Shown here: piece after piece, positions 8,176-17,462 of the stretch
Layout: the number at the start of each line of letters is the position of its first letter
Position numbering within the stretch: position 1 is the first letter of the stretch
DNA from: JABCYV01 sp963696025
Lineage (GTDB): Bacteria; Acidobacteriota; Terriglobia; Terriglobales; Acidobacteriaceae
Assembly: GCA_963696025.1 (NCBI GenBank)
Contig: CAVOII010000006.1
Span: 248,001 to 312,000 of the forward strand
Direction of reading: 5' to 3'
DNA: 64,000 nucleotides
Notes under the pieces: generated by a model
The model's database searches: none
Told to the model about the DNA's origin: nothing
What the model saw: only the letters and a program-made list of their open reading frames with translations
Made by a program: the position numbers and the translations under genes

Positions 8176-9780
8176 TCCGAACGTCCCCTGACCGTATGAG
8201 GTTTCCCAGCAAATCCCAGTCTCCCTGAGCGGTGTAGTGTCGACGACCGTTTTGCTCTGCAGGGTGCATAGTGATTTGGGTGACATGCTTGGCAAGTTCG
8301 GTCCGAGCTCGTGGGACATCGCAAGAAAGCAAATCGGGCAGGGAAGAGAGCCGCTCCAGGGCGAATTGCTTTAATTCCTCCGAACTCTTCCCGAAGCCAT
8401 CGTCTGCTTGTCGAAGCGAGGTCTCTATTTCGCTTAGTTCTCGCTCCCGGTCAGCGATGGCATGAAGTAGGGTGGCCGAGTGACCACTTTCGGCCACAGC
8501 CGCCGTAAGCCGCGTTAGCTCCTGATCAAGTTCCTTCTTTCGTAAGTGAGTACGTTCCTTCTCTTGGGAGAAGTCCACTTGTGCAGAGTCCAGTTGGTGT
8601 TTCAACTGGTCAACAATATGACTGACCACTGAAGGTTGTAGCAAAGTTTTCTGAAGCTCACTCAGCAATTGCGATTCCAGTTCTGCCTGACGCATGCGAA
8701 GGCCATTCGAGCACGCTCCCCGATACCAGTGCTGAGGACATCCGTACATCGAGTGCCGCCTTTTCCGGCCGGTCACGACGACTAAATTTGCGCCACATAC
8801 TCCGCATTTGATGAAGCCAGTCAAAAGATGTCCACTTGACGCGGAACGGTTCAGCAACCCATGGTTGCCGCCATAGAGCTGTTGCATCCTTGTTTGCCTT
8901 AGCTGAACCGCTTGCCAGAGTTCATCGCTTACGATTCGCAACTCAGGACGTTCGCTGGTCCGCCACTCACTTCTAGGCCGCGGCCGGGCTACGCGCTTGT
9001 TGCTTCCTGGAACCTTGATAAAGCGTGACCGGTTCCAGATCATTTGACCAATGTAAAGACTGCGTCGGAGCATTTCTCGGATAGCGGTCGGAGCCCAAGT
9101 CGCATGTCTGGCCGTAGCGCGCGGACGAGGTGGGCGAATCTTTTCGCTGTTCAGTGCCGTGGCGATGGCTTTCAAGGACTTGCCGCTGGCGGACATTTCA
9201 AAAAGTCGGCGGACGACTGCGGCTTCGCTGTCTTCAATCTCCAGTCGCACACCCCCACCATCCACCGGCACATTGCGATATCCGAAGCAGCGCCCACCGG
9301 CGTGCAAGCCACGCAAAACCGCGCCTTCCAGCCCGCGATGAGTTTTCTTGGCGAGTTCCTTCACATAAAGCGAATCCACAAGGCCGTGGACGGTCACCAG
9401 CACATCTGCCTGTTCGCTCCGGGTGTCGATGCCTTGCGCCACTGCAATCACGCGGAGTCCGGCGAAACGAAGTTTTTCGAATAGCTGGACGGCATCCGAC
9501 AAGTTGCGTGAAATGCGGCTAGTATCATCCACCAGAATTACGTCAAACGGAGGGTTGGGGGCGATCGCAATCGCCAGCATGCGCTGTAGTCCAGGCCGTT
9601 GCGTGCTAACCCCTGAGATCGCCTCGTCGGTATATATATGCAGTCTTTGGCCGGGACCCATCCTTGAGCCTTACCGTGCTCGTCACATTTACGGATCTGA
9701 TCTTCGAGGGAGGACTGACGCTGCAGGTCCGAAGAATAACGGGCATAGATCGCGTAGCGCATAGGCTGGCTATTATCCAT
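8132..9780 (-). pseudogene. Large serine recombinase, interrupted by one frameshift
   Basis: The N-terminal frame starts at ATG 9780 behind a GGAGG and reads MDNSQPMRYAIYARYSSDLQ.., with the catalytic Ser in YARYSS. Near 9650-9660 the frame shifts and the other frame continues HIYTDEAISGVSTQRPGLQRML.., covering the rest of the resolvase domain (LVDDTSRISR), the recombinase domain, a zinc ribbon (CGVCGANL..CPQHWYRGACSNG) and a C-terminal coiled coil. One inserted or lost base explains the break. The last residues (AGGGFEPPTFGL) come from reading the tRNA fragment in antisense, so the original C-terminus was probably altered when the junction formed. Without the frameshift it would be an integrase/invertase-like enzyme of about 550 residues. 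Confidence 0.8.
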
Positions 9781-9930
9781 CGTTCGCCTCCGTCTGCAAA
9801 CTTTTCGCGCGGATGAATTCCTGGACAAGAATGGGCACGATCACCCGGTCAATCCAGCTCTGTAGCTCGTCTGGGACAGGCGAAGATGCACTGTTCTGGG
9901 AATCCAACGGACCGAGTTTGGCTTTGCGCT

Positions 9931-10317
9931 TCACGGCTCCTGGCGCGAGTCCTCAGCCATCTGTTCCAACTCAGACAGCAGAAGATCCACGCGTTTCTGC
10001 ACTGCATCGCGAGCCCGAAGCTTTTCTTCGTCGCGGAAGATGATTCCGGCTTCGAACTCCAGCCTCTCGATCTCCTTCTTTAGTTTGTCTATTTCGTGCA
10101 GAAGAGCCCGCACCCGAAGCAGCGAATCCATGCGCTCGGCCAGTCCTGCTTTTTCCTGGTAAAAGTAATGACCTAATTCGGCCAGACGCTCCATTCCTTG
10201 TTTGCGTCTTATAAAGTGTTGCGAGCCGCAGGGATCGCAGATCAGATAAAGCTTGCCGTTCTTGTCTGTGCGTACAGAAAGCTTTTTGCCGCACAGAAAA
10301 CATGGAATTTTGTCCAT
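9931..10317 (-). CDS. Zinc-ribbon and coiled-coil protein, unknown function
   Basis: 128 residues from ATG 10317, which has GGAGG 8 bases upstream. A four-Cys ribbon (PCFLCGKKL..ICDPCG) in the first 35 residues is followed by a long charged coiled coil (LAERMDSLLRVRALLHEIDKLKKEIERLEFEAG..). It is upstream of and co-directional with the serine recombinase (150 bases apart), suggesting an accessory role, but the family is not recognised. Confidence 0.55.
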   Translation of the reverse strand: MDKIPCFLCGKKLSVRTDKNGKLYLICDPCGSQHFIRRKQGMERLAELGHYFYQEKAGLAERMDSLLRVRALLHEIDKLKKEIERLEFEAGIIFRDEEKLRARDAVQKRVDLLLSELEQMAEDSRQEP

Positions 10318-10469
10318 TTCCAAATCCTCCCAACGTTAACGCCCTCAGACTTTCCAGGGTCGAATGGGGCTTCTGGAGCCGCATTCGAGCTGCTACTATG
10401 TAAGCGCAGGCACGGTTTTCTCGTTTGAGTTTGCTGAACCGAATCGAATCAATCAGTTGAGGAGGGCGG

Positions 10470-11087
10470 TTGGACGACGAAAATCAAATGTCCGACGAGC
10501 CGATGGCTTTCGACGTCGAAGCGTTCATCGAAGCGCGCAGCCACCCACCAGCCATTCCGGTAAGCACGCTTCGAGAACTTCCTTATAGGCACAGGTGTCG
10601 GGTGTGTCGGAGTTCCTTTAGAAATAAGAAGGCTCGGGATGGATACTGTCCTTCTTGTCGGCAGATCCTCGACGATCGCACCACACAATTGGATCAAATC
10701 CTCGCCAAAGCGGAGAACGTAAACCGGTCCGCACAGCAAGAAGCGATAGAGGACGTTCGGGCTTCGTTGAAATGCAAGTTAACAATTGCTGGGGCGGGGT
10801 TGCCCTGCGAGTGGGAGGGAAATGCCGCTAGATATTGGCCTACGACCCTACCCGGCACTCGTGCGGTGCTGCGTGACTTCGTAGAGCGTGCCCAGCGCCA
10901 CCTCAACCAACATTTGTTTCCCGGACGGTTTGGCTGGCCAGCACGGCAGCGCCTGCGAAGACAATTGGAAAGGTTTTGTCAGCTCCCTGAAGATCAACAG
11001 CCCGAATGGGTTAAGTGGCACCTGGAGACTGTCAGACGGTTTAAGGAGCAGGGAATTACTGTGATTGTTTCTTGGCCTCTGCTCTGA
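10470..11087 (+). CDS. Zinc-knuckle hypothetical protein
   Basis: About 205 residues from a TTG at 10470 four bases after a GGAGG; ATG 10488 is an alternative. It carries CRVCRSSF..GYCPSCRQ, a four-Cys zinc knuckle near residues 43-63, then a helical region rich in Arg, Gln and Trp (..RFGWPARQRLRRQLERFCQLPEDQQPEW..). It diverges from the other zinc-ribbon gene across about 150 bases. No function can be assigned. Confidence 0.5.
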   Translation: MDDENQMSDEPMAFDVEAFIEARSHPPAIPVSTLRELPYRHRCRVCRSSFRNKKARDGYCPSCRQILDDRTTQLDQILAKAENVNRSAQQEAIEDVRASLKCKLTIAGAGLPCEWEGNAARYWPTTLPGTRAVLRDFVERAQRHLNQHLFPGRFGWPARQRLRRQLERFCQLPEDQQPEWVKWHLETVRRFKEQGITVIVSWPLL

Positions 11088-11440
11088 AGATCTCCAGAAA
11101 TCCCCCAAAGCGGGCGTTCATTGAGACTGACGGAAGTATGCCAGCCGGGCACGACCCCGGTCCGTCAGACGGTAGCTCATTAGAAAATTTGCTAAAGTCT
11201 GCTGTTGTCCCTCGGAATTGGATTGAATCGGTGGTGGTTTTCGAAAAGCATACGCTAGTGTATGATAACCAATAAAACTCGCAAACTTAAACAAGAATTG
11301 AATTTTCGTGCTAGCGGGATTTAAGGGATTTAAGGATTACTAGTGAAATGGCGATGTTACGACATTTCAGAGATGAAGGCGTCAACGGATTGGATTGGTG
11401 ATGGCAAGGATTAGGCCGACGATCGGGTTTTGCTGGTTTT
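11088..11440. other. Intergenic stretch with a repeat copy
   Basis: No gene supported. The AT-richer centre has short tandem ATTTAAGGG units near 11319-11335, and 11343-11368 is a copy of the interspersed repeat listed below. Confidence 0.5.
11343..11368 (-). repeat. Interspersed palindromic repeat, left arm (copy 1)
   Basis: Read on the minus strand this is GTCGTAACATCGCCATTTCA followed by CTA, matching the consensus left arm TTGTAACATCGCCATTACA-CTCA. It lies 73 bases after the stop of the minus-strand SnoaL-like gene, in the same orientation. Confidence 0.6.
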
Positions 11441-11860
11441 CTACAAGCCGTAGTTCGCCACGACTCTTGCCAACTTCCCGCTCGCCGACAACTCCATGAA
11501 CTCTGCCGTGTGAGTTCCCTTTTGGTTTGTGTAGTAGAGCACGACGCTGTTTATGCCCCACAGCACGTCGGCAAGGCGAAAGTGGAGTTCGGGGTAGGCT
11601 GCCAGCCCTCGTTGAAAATAGGCTCTCAAACTCGCCTTTCCGACCACCTTGCCATCCGCCGTGCCCAATAGTTGGGCGGCAACCGGCGAAGTCAACTCGA
11701 CCGCGTCGTCATAGTGGGTCATGATCCGATCCAAGTCATGAGTGTTCCATGCCGCGACCCAATCGTTGGCCAGATTCCAAGCTTCGTCTCTAGTCAAGGC
11801 CGTTTCTCCAATGGAAGGTTCATCATCTGAATTTGATTCTGTAGGTGCCCTATGGACCAT
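11441..11860 (-). CDS. SnoaL-like / NTF2-fold protein
   Basis: 139 residues with the NTF2/SnoaL pattern: an N-terminal helix (LTRDEAWNLANDWVAAWNTHDLDRIMTHYDDAVELTSP), a middle phenylalanine/tyrosine strand set and the closing strand EFMELSASGKLARVVANYG. Members are small-molecule isomerases, hydrolases or pure binding folds; active-site residues cannot be assigned here. ATG 11860 is used. It is bracketed by two copies of the interspersed repeat in its own orientation. Confidence 0.75.
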   Translation of the reverse strand: MVHRAPTESNSDDEPSIGETALTRDEAWNLANDWVAAWNTHDLDRIMTHYDDAVELTSPVAAQLLGTADGKVVGKASLRAYFQRGLAAYPELHFRLADVLWGINSVVLYYTNQKGTHTAEFMELSASGKLARVVANYGL

Positions 11861-11883
11861 GAAGAGAGGGGTGACGCGTCAAA

Positions 11884-11914
11884 TGAGCGTAATGGCGATG
11901 TTACAACAGTTAGG
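11884..11914 (-). repeat. Interspersed palindromic repeat, left arm (copy 2)
   Basis: On the minus strand: AACTGTTGTAACATCGCC then ATTACGCTCATT, one of the best matches to the left-arm consensus. It sits 52 bases after the stop of the minus-strand membrane protein gene and just upstream of the SnoaL-like gene. Confidence 0.65.
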
Positions 11915-11965
11915 GGCGGGCCGGGCTCTGCCGTTGTCGCTGTCTTGTAAAAGGACTCAGGTCGA

Positions 11966-13327
11966 TCAGGAATAGAGATTATTTCCAGTGCGTTTTAAGT
12001 AATTCAATTTTTCCCGCAGGACATCTTCGGGTTCTGGCACGATTTGGTACCCTGCTTCCTTGTCGCATTCGGAAATGCTACCGCCTGCCAAGTAACAACT
12101 CCTCCAAGTTCGTTTGATGTCGCTGAAGAACCCCATCAACCCCCTGTCTTGGGCTCGGATCGGAAGTGTCGTGAGCAGGGCGGCCATCGCTACAGCAAGC
12201 AAGACACGCCTGAGCCTCAGTGCGGGAAAGGAAAGCAGATGCAGGTAGGCGCCGAAAATGCCAAGTGCAAGATAGTTACTGTATCGGGAGGCTTGAGCCG
12301 ATCCGAAACCAAGGCACAACCGGCCAATCGCTGCATTTATGGAAAACAAGAGAGAGTAGCCAACCAGGGTGGTGGGCACAACATGCTGTATCCATGATTG
12401 GGTGCCTGAGTTGAGCAAGCTTCTGACAGCCGCAACCAGAGTCCATAGGAGCCAGAGAATTACGAGGCAACCGATCAGTATCGACAATTGATCAACACCT
12501 CTGACCCCGAAGAAATGGGCGAACATTAGACTCACGTACCAGAGGTAACGGAGCGGAGTCTGAAGCTTGAAAGAGAAGCAACTCACCGCCGGCTGCACCG
12601 TATAGCCATAAAAGAATAACGCCACTGATGCGCAAGCAATCAGCAGTGCGATCGCAAAGTAGAATCGCGCCCGCGGCTTGGTCCTTAGATTTACCCAGTC
12701 CAAGACCAACAGCAACGGTGTGATAAAGCCAAGGAAGAGCCCGAATCCTGTGTTGATAGTCACGAAGTTCAGCGCAAGCACGAGTACGTACCTGGTGAAA
12801 ATATCTGGCACCGTCCAGGCCAGGCAATACAAAGTAATGAGAAGTAGCGGAAGCGGGCCATGAGCAAGGTTGGAATTGATAAAAAGGGATTCATACTGGG
12901 TGGCGGAGAAGTAAACGATGGGAATTGACGCGTCCCAGATAGAAATATCACCGAAGAGCCTTTTCTTCAGCCATAGGGCGCAGGCTGCCGCGAGGATGAC
13001 GACGCCGCAGGCAACAAATGATTCGACGCGGCTATTCCAGTGAAAATATGGCTCGATCATTTTTGAAAGCAGCGGCCCCGGACCCAACCGGTGTGGTCCG
13101 TGCTGCCACCTGAACATCTGCCAAGCCGAGTGCTTCTGAAATAAAGTTGCGTTGTTGAACTCCCATTGATCCCAAAAGAAAATGTTCACGGAGTAGCGAT
13201 AGGTCAACCGGAGAAGTCTTGCAGCAAGAATGATGAAGAAAGAAGCAACAATGATGACACCAACTGCATATCGAAGAGCATACCGAGAGTCGCGCTCAGT
13301 CGCAGGAAGCATGTTTGTTGTAAGCAT
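11966..13327 (-). CDS. Polytopic membrane protein, possibly GT-C-like
   Basis: 453 residues with about ten hydrophobic segments, starting with a TM helix at residues 19-42 (AVGVIIVASFFIILAARLL). An aromatic, charged first extracytoplasmic loop (NIFFWDQWEFNNATLFQK) contains adjacent acidic residues, as in GT-C glycosyltransferases that use polyprenyl-linked sugars. I know similar uncharacterised proteins from Acidobacteriota and cyanobacteria, but no catalytic proof is visible. It stands alone between repeat copy 2 and the VOC pseudogene. Confidence 0.65.
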   Translation of the reverse strand: MLTTNMLPATERDSRYALRYAVGVIIVASFFIILAARLLRLTYRYSVNIFFWDQWEFNNATLFQKHSAWQMFRWQHGPHRLGPGPLLSKMIEPYFHWNSRVESFVACGVVILAAACALWLKKRLFGDISIWDASIPIVYFSATQYESLFINSNLAHGPLPLLLITLYCLAWTVPDIFTRYVLVLALNFVTINTGFGLFLGFITPLLLVLDWVNLRTKPRARFYFAIALLIACASVALFFYGYTVQPAVSCFSFKLQTPLRYLWYVSLMFAHFFGVRGVDQLSILIGCLVILWLLWTLVAAVRSLLNSGTQSWIQHVVPTTLVGYSLLFSINAAIGRLCLGFGSAQASRYSNYLALGIFGAYLHLLSFPALRLRRVLLAVAMAALLTTLPIRAQDRGLMGFFSDIKRTWRSCYLAGGSISECDKEAGYQIVPEPEDVLREKLNYLKRTGNNLYS

Positions 13328-13404
13328 TATTGCTGTGATTAGGCGTTTACACCAACTTCCGAGTAACGCTTTTAGGGCTTGCGATTGTCCACTGGCCTGG
13401 ACGG

Positions 13405-13790
13405 TTACGGTTCTTTACAGATTTCGATCAAGTGCCCTTCAGTGTCTCGGATTTCAAGGAACTGCATGTCGCCCCTGTCCTGGATAGGTCCAGGGAGAAC
13501 GCCGCGACTAGCAAGATGTTCGTGGGCTTTCTTTAGCTTGTCGCAAAAAATTACGGTTGTGACCGGCGACGACCTGTCGAAGCGAGCTTGTTCCACTTCC
13601 GGTTGAGCACTTAGCAGGATTGTCGGCTCACTGTCACCTGGAAGTGTGAGGGCCACATCTGAGGGCAACGGATTGTCCCAATCCTGTGGAACTCTCACGA
13701 CCTTGCAACCGAACGTGTCGATCCACCACTGTTTCGCGCCCTAAACGTTCGAATAACTGAGGGCAACCAATCCGTGTGAAACAGGCCCAT
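13405..13790 (-). pseudogene. VOC (glyoxalase-fold) protein, decayed
   Basis: ATG 13790 has an ideal AAGGAGG before it, but the frame soon ends. Reading on in another frame gives GLVALSYSNV-stop-GAKQWWIDTFGCKVVRVPQDWDN.., the start of a VOC-fold protein, and the rest (..VTTVIFCDKLKKAHEHLASRGV..DTEGHLIEICKEP) is intact with the metal-ligand Glu near the end. So there is a frameshift close to the start and an in-frame TAG at 13743-13741, most simply CAG changed to TAG. Inactive. Confidence 0.75.
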
Positions 13791-13845
13791 TCTTCCTCCT
13801 TAGTGGCGACGAGGCATCATAACTGATGTAATCAGGTGATAGCGC

Positions 13846-14004
13846 TCATTGAAGTTTTCGAGTTTGTGATTTGGGCTTGCATATAGGACAGTCCTGCAGT
13901 CGGTGCATGAGCCTTTTCCAGAACGGCCAGCCTTGCTTTTCGATCTCGTGTTCCCATCTCGGTCGGAACACCTTCTTTTGAATCTCGGGATTGCTGATGC
14001 CCAT
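13846..14004 (-). CDS. Possible 52-residue small protein
   Basis: A short frame from ATG 14004, with GGAG 7 bases upstream, encodes MGISNPEIQKKVFRPRWEHE.. and ends ..DCPICKPKSQTRKLQ. It is basic, Trp-rich and has one CxxC. No family recognised; it may be a decayed fragment. Confidence 0.3.
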   Translation of the reverse strand: MGISNPEIQKKVFRPRWEHEIEKQGWPFWKRLMHRLQDCPICKPKSQTRKLQ

Positions 14005-14131
14005 GGTCTTACTCCGATGTTTGCTGGCTTGGGAACCCCAAAAAAATGCGGTTCCGTCCCCGTGTGATCCGACCTTGCACGCGAGCCGAGCTTACCGTAT
14101 TCCGACGGCTGCGGCACTGGAGGCCGTCGCC

Positions 14132-15388
14132 ATGGGCAAACCGAGAGTCAAGCCGAACTATCATCGCCGAGTGCTCCGCCTGCCTGACCTGGATCATTGT
14201 AAAGCGGCAGTTCTCAATAGCCTCGGCTCGCCAGCTTCGCGCCGAGTCTACGAGTACGCCATCAACCAGTTCATCGCCTGGTACTGCTCCGAGCCTCGGC
14301 TGGCCTTCAACCGCATGGTCGTCGTGCGCTATCGCATGTACCTGGAATCGCGGCATCTGGCCGCCAACACCATCAACCAGCAGCTTGCAGCCGTGCGTCG
14401 CCTGGCTCACGAAGCCGCCGACGCTGGCTTGCTGAGTCCCGATTTGGCCGCGGGGATTAGCCGCGTCAAGGGAGTCAAGCAGCTCGGATTCCGGTCCGGT
14501 AATTGGTTGAGCGCGGAGCAGAGTTCGGAAGTGCTCAAGCATGCGGGGGGAGACACTATGCGCGCCAAGCGCGATTATGCGATGTTGGCCATGCTGTTCG
14601 GTTGTGGCTTTCGCAGGTCGGAACTGGTCGGTTTGGAGTTGGACGACATCCAGATGCGCCAAGGACACTGGATCGTTGTTGATCTGATTGGCAAAGGTGG
14701 CCACATTCGCACGGTGCCCATTCCGAACTGGGTGAAAGCCGCTCTCGATCAATGGACACGAACCGCCGGGGTTTGTGAGGGCAAAATCTTTCGAGCGGTC
14801 GCCAGACGGGGGAAGGTGTGGGGCAGCGGCCTCTCGCAGAACGTTGTCTGGTACGTGGTCAGAACCTGCTGCGAGAGAGCAGGCTTGGAGCACATTGCAC
14901 CGCACGACCTGCGGCGGACCTGCGCGAAGCTGTGCCACGACCGCGGCGGTGAGCTAGAGCAGATTCAGTTCTTGCTCGGGCATGCATCAGTGCAGACCAC
15001 GGAACGCTATCTCGGCTGCAAACAGAATCTCGGGCATCCAGTGAACGACCTTTTCGACCTCAGAACGGATGGGCAGCAGACGAAACATGTGGAATCTGTC
15101 CCGGCGGACGGGGCCAGCGAAGCTGTAGAAAAAGCATTCGGGCAAGGCATAGAATGCGGCCACGGAGGATCGGAACATGAGCAGCCCATCTGCGACCCAA
15201 AACACGTATCCCTACCAGAACGAGCCGACGTGGTCGAAATCGGAAAAAGCCATCGCCCGCACAGCTTTCGACGCTGCTCTGAAGCGGGAACTTCAGGACG
15301 TCATGCGGGAAACAAAGCAGATGGCGAACCAGATCAAGGAACCCGCGGACGTCTGGGAGTTGGAACATTACCTGACCGAACGCCGTAA
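14132..15388 (+). CDS. XerC/D-like tyrosine recombinase with out-of-frame tail
   Basis: ATG 14132 (MGKPRVKPNYHRRVLRL..) has a GGAGG 8 bases upstream. The N-terminal SAM-like domain runs to about residue 110. The catalytic domain has all expected residues: FRRSELVGLEL (Arg), Lys in the IGKGGHIRT turn, HDLRRT (HxxR), GHASVQTTERY (His and Tyr). The recombinase fold ends near 15060 (NDLFDLRTDG). The remaining 110 residues are low-complexity, overlap the next gene by 212 bases and look like non-native reading after a lost stop or a frameshift. It may act on the local repeats or be the integrase of a small element. Confidence 0.75.
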   Translation: MGKPRVKPNYHRRVLRLPDLDHCKAAVLNSLGSPASRRVYEYAINQFIAWYCSEPRLAFNRMVVVRYRMYLESRHLAANTINQQLAAVRRLAHEAADAGLLSPDLAAGISRVKGVKQLGFRSGNWLSAEQSSEVLKHAGGDTMRAKRDYAMLAMLFGCGFRRSELVGLELDDIQMRQGHWIVVDLIGKGGHIRTVPIPNWVKAALDQWTRTAGVCEGKIFRAVARRGKVWGSGLSQNVVWYVVRTCCERAGLEHIAPHDLRRTCAKLCHDRGGELEQIQFLLGHASVQTTERYLGCKQNLGHPVNDLFDLRTDGQQTKHVESVPADGASEAVEKAFGQGIECGHGGSEHEQPICDPKHVSLPERADVVEIGKSHRPHSFRRCSEAGTSGRHAGNKADGEPDQGTRGRLGVGTLPDRTP

Positions 15389-15554
15389 AGAGATCAACCG
15401 CAAGTACGACTATCGGTATTCGCAACTGACGCACGTGTTTGGGAGACTCTTGTACGAAAAGCGACTCGGGGAGGAAGAGTTGGGCGGGTTGCGGGAGGAC
15501 AAGCTGAAGTCGATCCGTTCTTTGGCCAAATTCTTGGCGCAGGATGCGGCCTGA
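15177..15554 (+). CDS. Conserved helical hypothetical protein
   Basis: 125 residues, MSSPSATQNTYPYQNEPTW.., nearly all helical, with a basic/acidic coiled region (ELEHYLTERRKEINRKYDYRYSQLTHVFGRLLYEKRLGEEELGGL). I recognise it as a common acidobacterial protein of unknown function, often next to recombinases. GGAGG at 8 bases before the ATG supports this start even though it lies inside the recombinase tail. A right-arm copy of the interspersed repeat begins 7 bases after the stop. Confidence 0.65.
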   Translation: MSSPSATQNTYPYQNEPTWSKSEKAIARTAFDAALKRELQDVMRETKQMANQIKEPADVWELEHYLTERRKEINRKYDYRYSQLTHVFGRLLYEKRLGEEELGGLREDKLKSIRSLAKFLAQDAA

Positions 15555-15779
15555 CTTGGATTTTGAGCGCTATCGCCTGTTCTATAAGAGGGGATGTCAA
15601 GAACATTCTTCTTCCTCCGCCGGAAGCGCGGTTATGGTTCGCGGCATCCAGTCCCTTGTCAGATAGGAGTGACGCTCGAATCGAGTCTTGTGTCTTGCCC
15701 TGTGGTTTCGGGTTTTGCTTTGCTCCATCTCAGCAGCTGCATGTTCATTAGTAGCGACAACGCCGATCGGTTTCTGAAA
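15555..15779. other. Intergenic stretch upstream of the IS110 element
   Basis: No gene supported. It holds the repeat right arm at 15561-15580 and no other recognisable signal. Confidence 0.45.
15561..15580 (+). repeat. Interspersed palindromic repeat, right arm (copy 3)
   Basis: TTTTGAGCGCTATCGCCTGT matches the right arm of the complete copy at 20405-20480 for 18 bases. It lies directly after the stop of the preceding plus-strand gene. Confidence 0.6.
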
Positions 15780-16014
15780 CTGGCAAGCACTGGTGGTTGT
15801 ACGGTGTCAACCATGGTTCTATCTGCGACTCGAGGCCTAGTGCTTTTTCGGGTTATCCGAGAGGGCATAGGGTTAACACAGAGGCTCAGTGCCACAGGCA
15901 CTGTGCGCCTACAGGCGATAAGGATGCTCACCCTCGAACCCGAGCGTCTCAAGAACCAACTGGCCACCACCAGAAAAAGATCACCGGAGGTGGAGGGCTC
16001 TTCCCGTGAGACGC
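15780..16014 (-). ncRNA. Candidate structured 3' RNA of the IS110 element (bridge-RNA position)
   Basis: The 235 bases downstream of the transposase stop are non-coding and contain stem-loops, notably a perfect 7-bp hairpin CAGTGCC-aca-GGCACTG at 15887-15903, directly followed by CGCC-tac-aGGCG at 15906-15917. In the IS1111 branch of IS110 elements the bridge RNA that pairs with target and donor DNA is encoded between the transposase gene and the element end. Position fits; pairing loops were not identified. Confidence 0.35.
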
Positions 16015-17082
16015 TCAAGCGGCTTGCGATTTCAGTTTGTCAGCGTCGAAGTTTTCTCCCTTCTTCCATAGAGTTAGCGTGATGGCTGCAATCTTGCGCG
16101 CCAGCGTGAGACGCGCCATCGTGGGCTTGATACCTTTGACCAGTGATCTCTGGTAGAAATCCTGGAACGGGCCAGGCAGTACACTGGCCCTGGTGGCCGC
16201 ACCTTTGAACAAGCCTTTCAGATCATGATTGTGGTCCTTGTTCAGACCGCGAATGGAGATCTGTTTCTTAGAACGTCGCAGTCCGCCTTTGACATAGCAA
16301 TATTCCGCACTGGTGCGGGTTTCCAAAGCAAGTCCGCTGTAAGCCCAAAGCTGTCGCTTAGTGCGGAAACGATGCGGGGTCTGGATCAGCGCCACCGCCA
16401 AGGCGGAGCGAATCGGTCCCAGTGAGGGAATCTGCCGTAGTTTGACGGTGATGGCATGCTTGCGACTCTCCGCCAACAGCTCGCGGCGCGCTTGCTGGCG
16501 CAAGTACTGCAGCATGTCCAGTTGCTGGTAGAGTCGTTCGGCTCGGCGACGGACGCCGGCTTCCTTGATCTTGCCCAGCCACTCGGCTCGATGACGGGTA
16601 TAGTAGACGTCCCGGCCGGCACAGGGGATCGCCCAGCTGCGATAGACCGCTTTCAACCGACACATGACTCGGGTCAGATCTTTGACCAGGGTCAGGTAGC
16701 TCCGGGCTAACTCGCGCAGCATGCGCACGCCCGTCTCGCCATGGTAGACCGAGCTGAGCTTGTTCAGGTACAACAGTTCGGCCAACTTGTGGGCGTCGAT
16801 ACGATCATTTTTGTTTCCGTCTTTGAGCAGAGCATTTTTTCGCGGATTGCACACCACCAGCTTGGCCACATGCGGCTTCAGTAAATCGTACAGCCACGCG
16901 GCCCAAGTTCCTTCTTCGAAGGTGACCGACAAAGTTCCGCGCAACCCCGCAAAGAACTCCAGAATGGTCGCGGCTTTTGTTTCCAGGATGGATTCCATGA
17001 CTAACTTGCCAGTGGAATCCAATACTGCCACCGAGATGGTTGCTTGATGAACGTCGAGCCCAATATACTTTTCGCTATTCAT
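16015..17082 (-). CDS. IS110/IS1111-family transposase
   Basis: 355 residues, the usual size. The N-terminal RuvC-like DEDD domain starts MNSEKYIGLDVHQATISVAVLD (first Asp), continues with VTFEEGTWAAWLY (Glu) and KNDRIDAHKLAELL (Asp pair). The C-terminal Transposase_20 domain has IPSLGPIRSALAVALI and FRTKRQLWAYSGL. All catalytic acids are present and the frame is intact, so it may be active. The 5' flank is short and the 3' non-coding flank long, as in the IS1111 branch. Confidence 0.92.
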   Translation of the reverse strand: MNSEKYIGLDVHQATISVAVLDSTGKLVMESILETKAATILEFFAGLRGTLSVTFEEGTWAAWLYDLLKPHVAKLVVCNPRKNALLKDGNKNDRIDAHKLAELLYLNKLSSVYHGETGVRMLRELARSYLTLVKDLTRVMCRLKAVYRSWAIPCAGRDVYYTRHRAEWLGKIKEAGVRRRAERLYQQLDMLQYLRQQARRELLAESRKHAITVKLRQIPSLGPIRSALAVALIQTPHRFRTKRQLWAYSGLALETRTSAEYCYVKGGLRRSKKQISIRGLNKDHNHDLKGLFKGAATRASVLPGPFQDFYQRSLVKGIKPTMARLTLARKIAAITLTLWKKGENFDADKLKSQAA

Positions 17083-17462
17083 GGAGGGTGTTCCTTTCGT
17101 AGGGAATGATGCTTGCGCTCATAACCTACTCCTAAAGGGACGCCCTCTTATAATGCGTTTACGACAATTGAGAATTGCCGCGCGGATGGCGCAAGCAACG
17201 GAGCACGGTTCATGATGGCTTCGCAGATTAAACGCCGAGCTTTCTCCGTGAAATGCCTAGCACTTTTACCAGTTGTCGATGCTTGCGGCCTCCAAGAGGA
17301 TTGTTGGTACCGGCGGTTCTCCGTCCATGTTCGAGCGACCTGTGTCTGAAATCCGAACCAAGCCCGAGCCTCCTAAAGTATGGCCGCGCAACGCGCTGTC
17401 GTACTTCCACTACTCGCGAAACCAATTTGAGCAGTCAAAACTTTGAGGAGGAACCAACCCAA
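17083..17462. other. Intergenic stretch between IS110 and the sulfatase
   Basis: No gene supported. The first 70 bases belong to the IS 5' flank. The last part is the sulfatase leader with a GAGGAGG about 11 bases before its ATG. Confidence 0.45.

Larger units (their letters stand above)
15780..17155 (-). mobile_element. IS110-family insertion sequence (approximate limits)
   Basis: Contains one intact DEDD transposase. Limits are estimates: these elements lack terminal inverted repeats or make only short subterminal ones, and I could not fix the ends by a target duplication. The left (15.78 kb) limit is the start of the structured non-coding region, the right limit the sequence upstream of the transposase ATG. 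Confidence 0.5.

Noticed and set aside
8132..8180. C-terminus AGGGFEPPTFGL of the serine recombinase as a functional motif
   Set aside because: It is the antisense reading of the tRNA T-arm and acceptor end, a known source of such tails.
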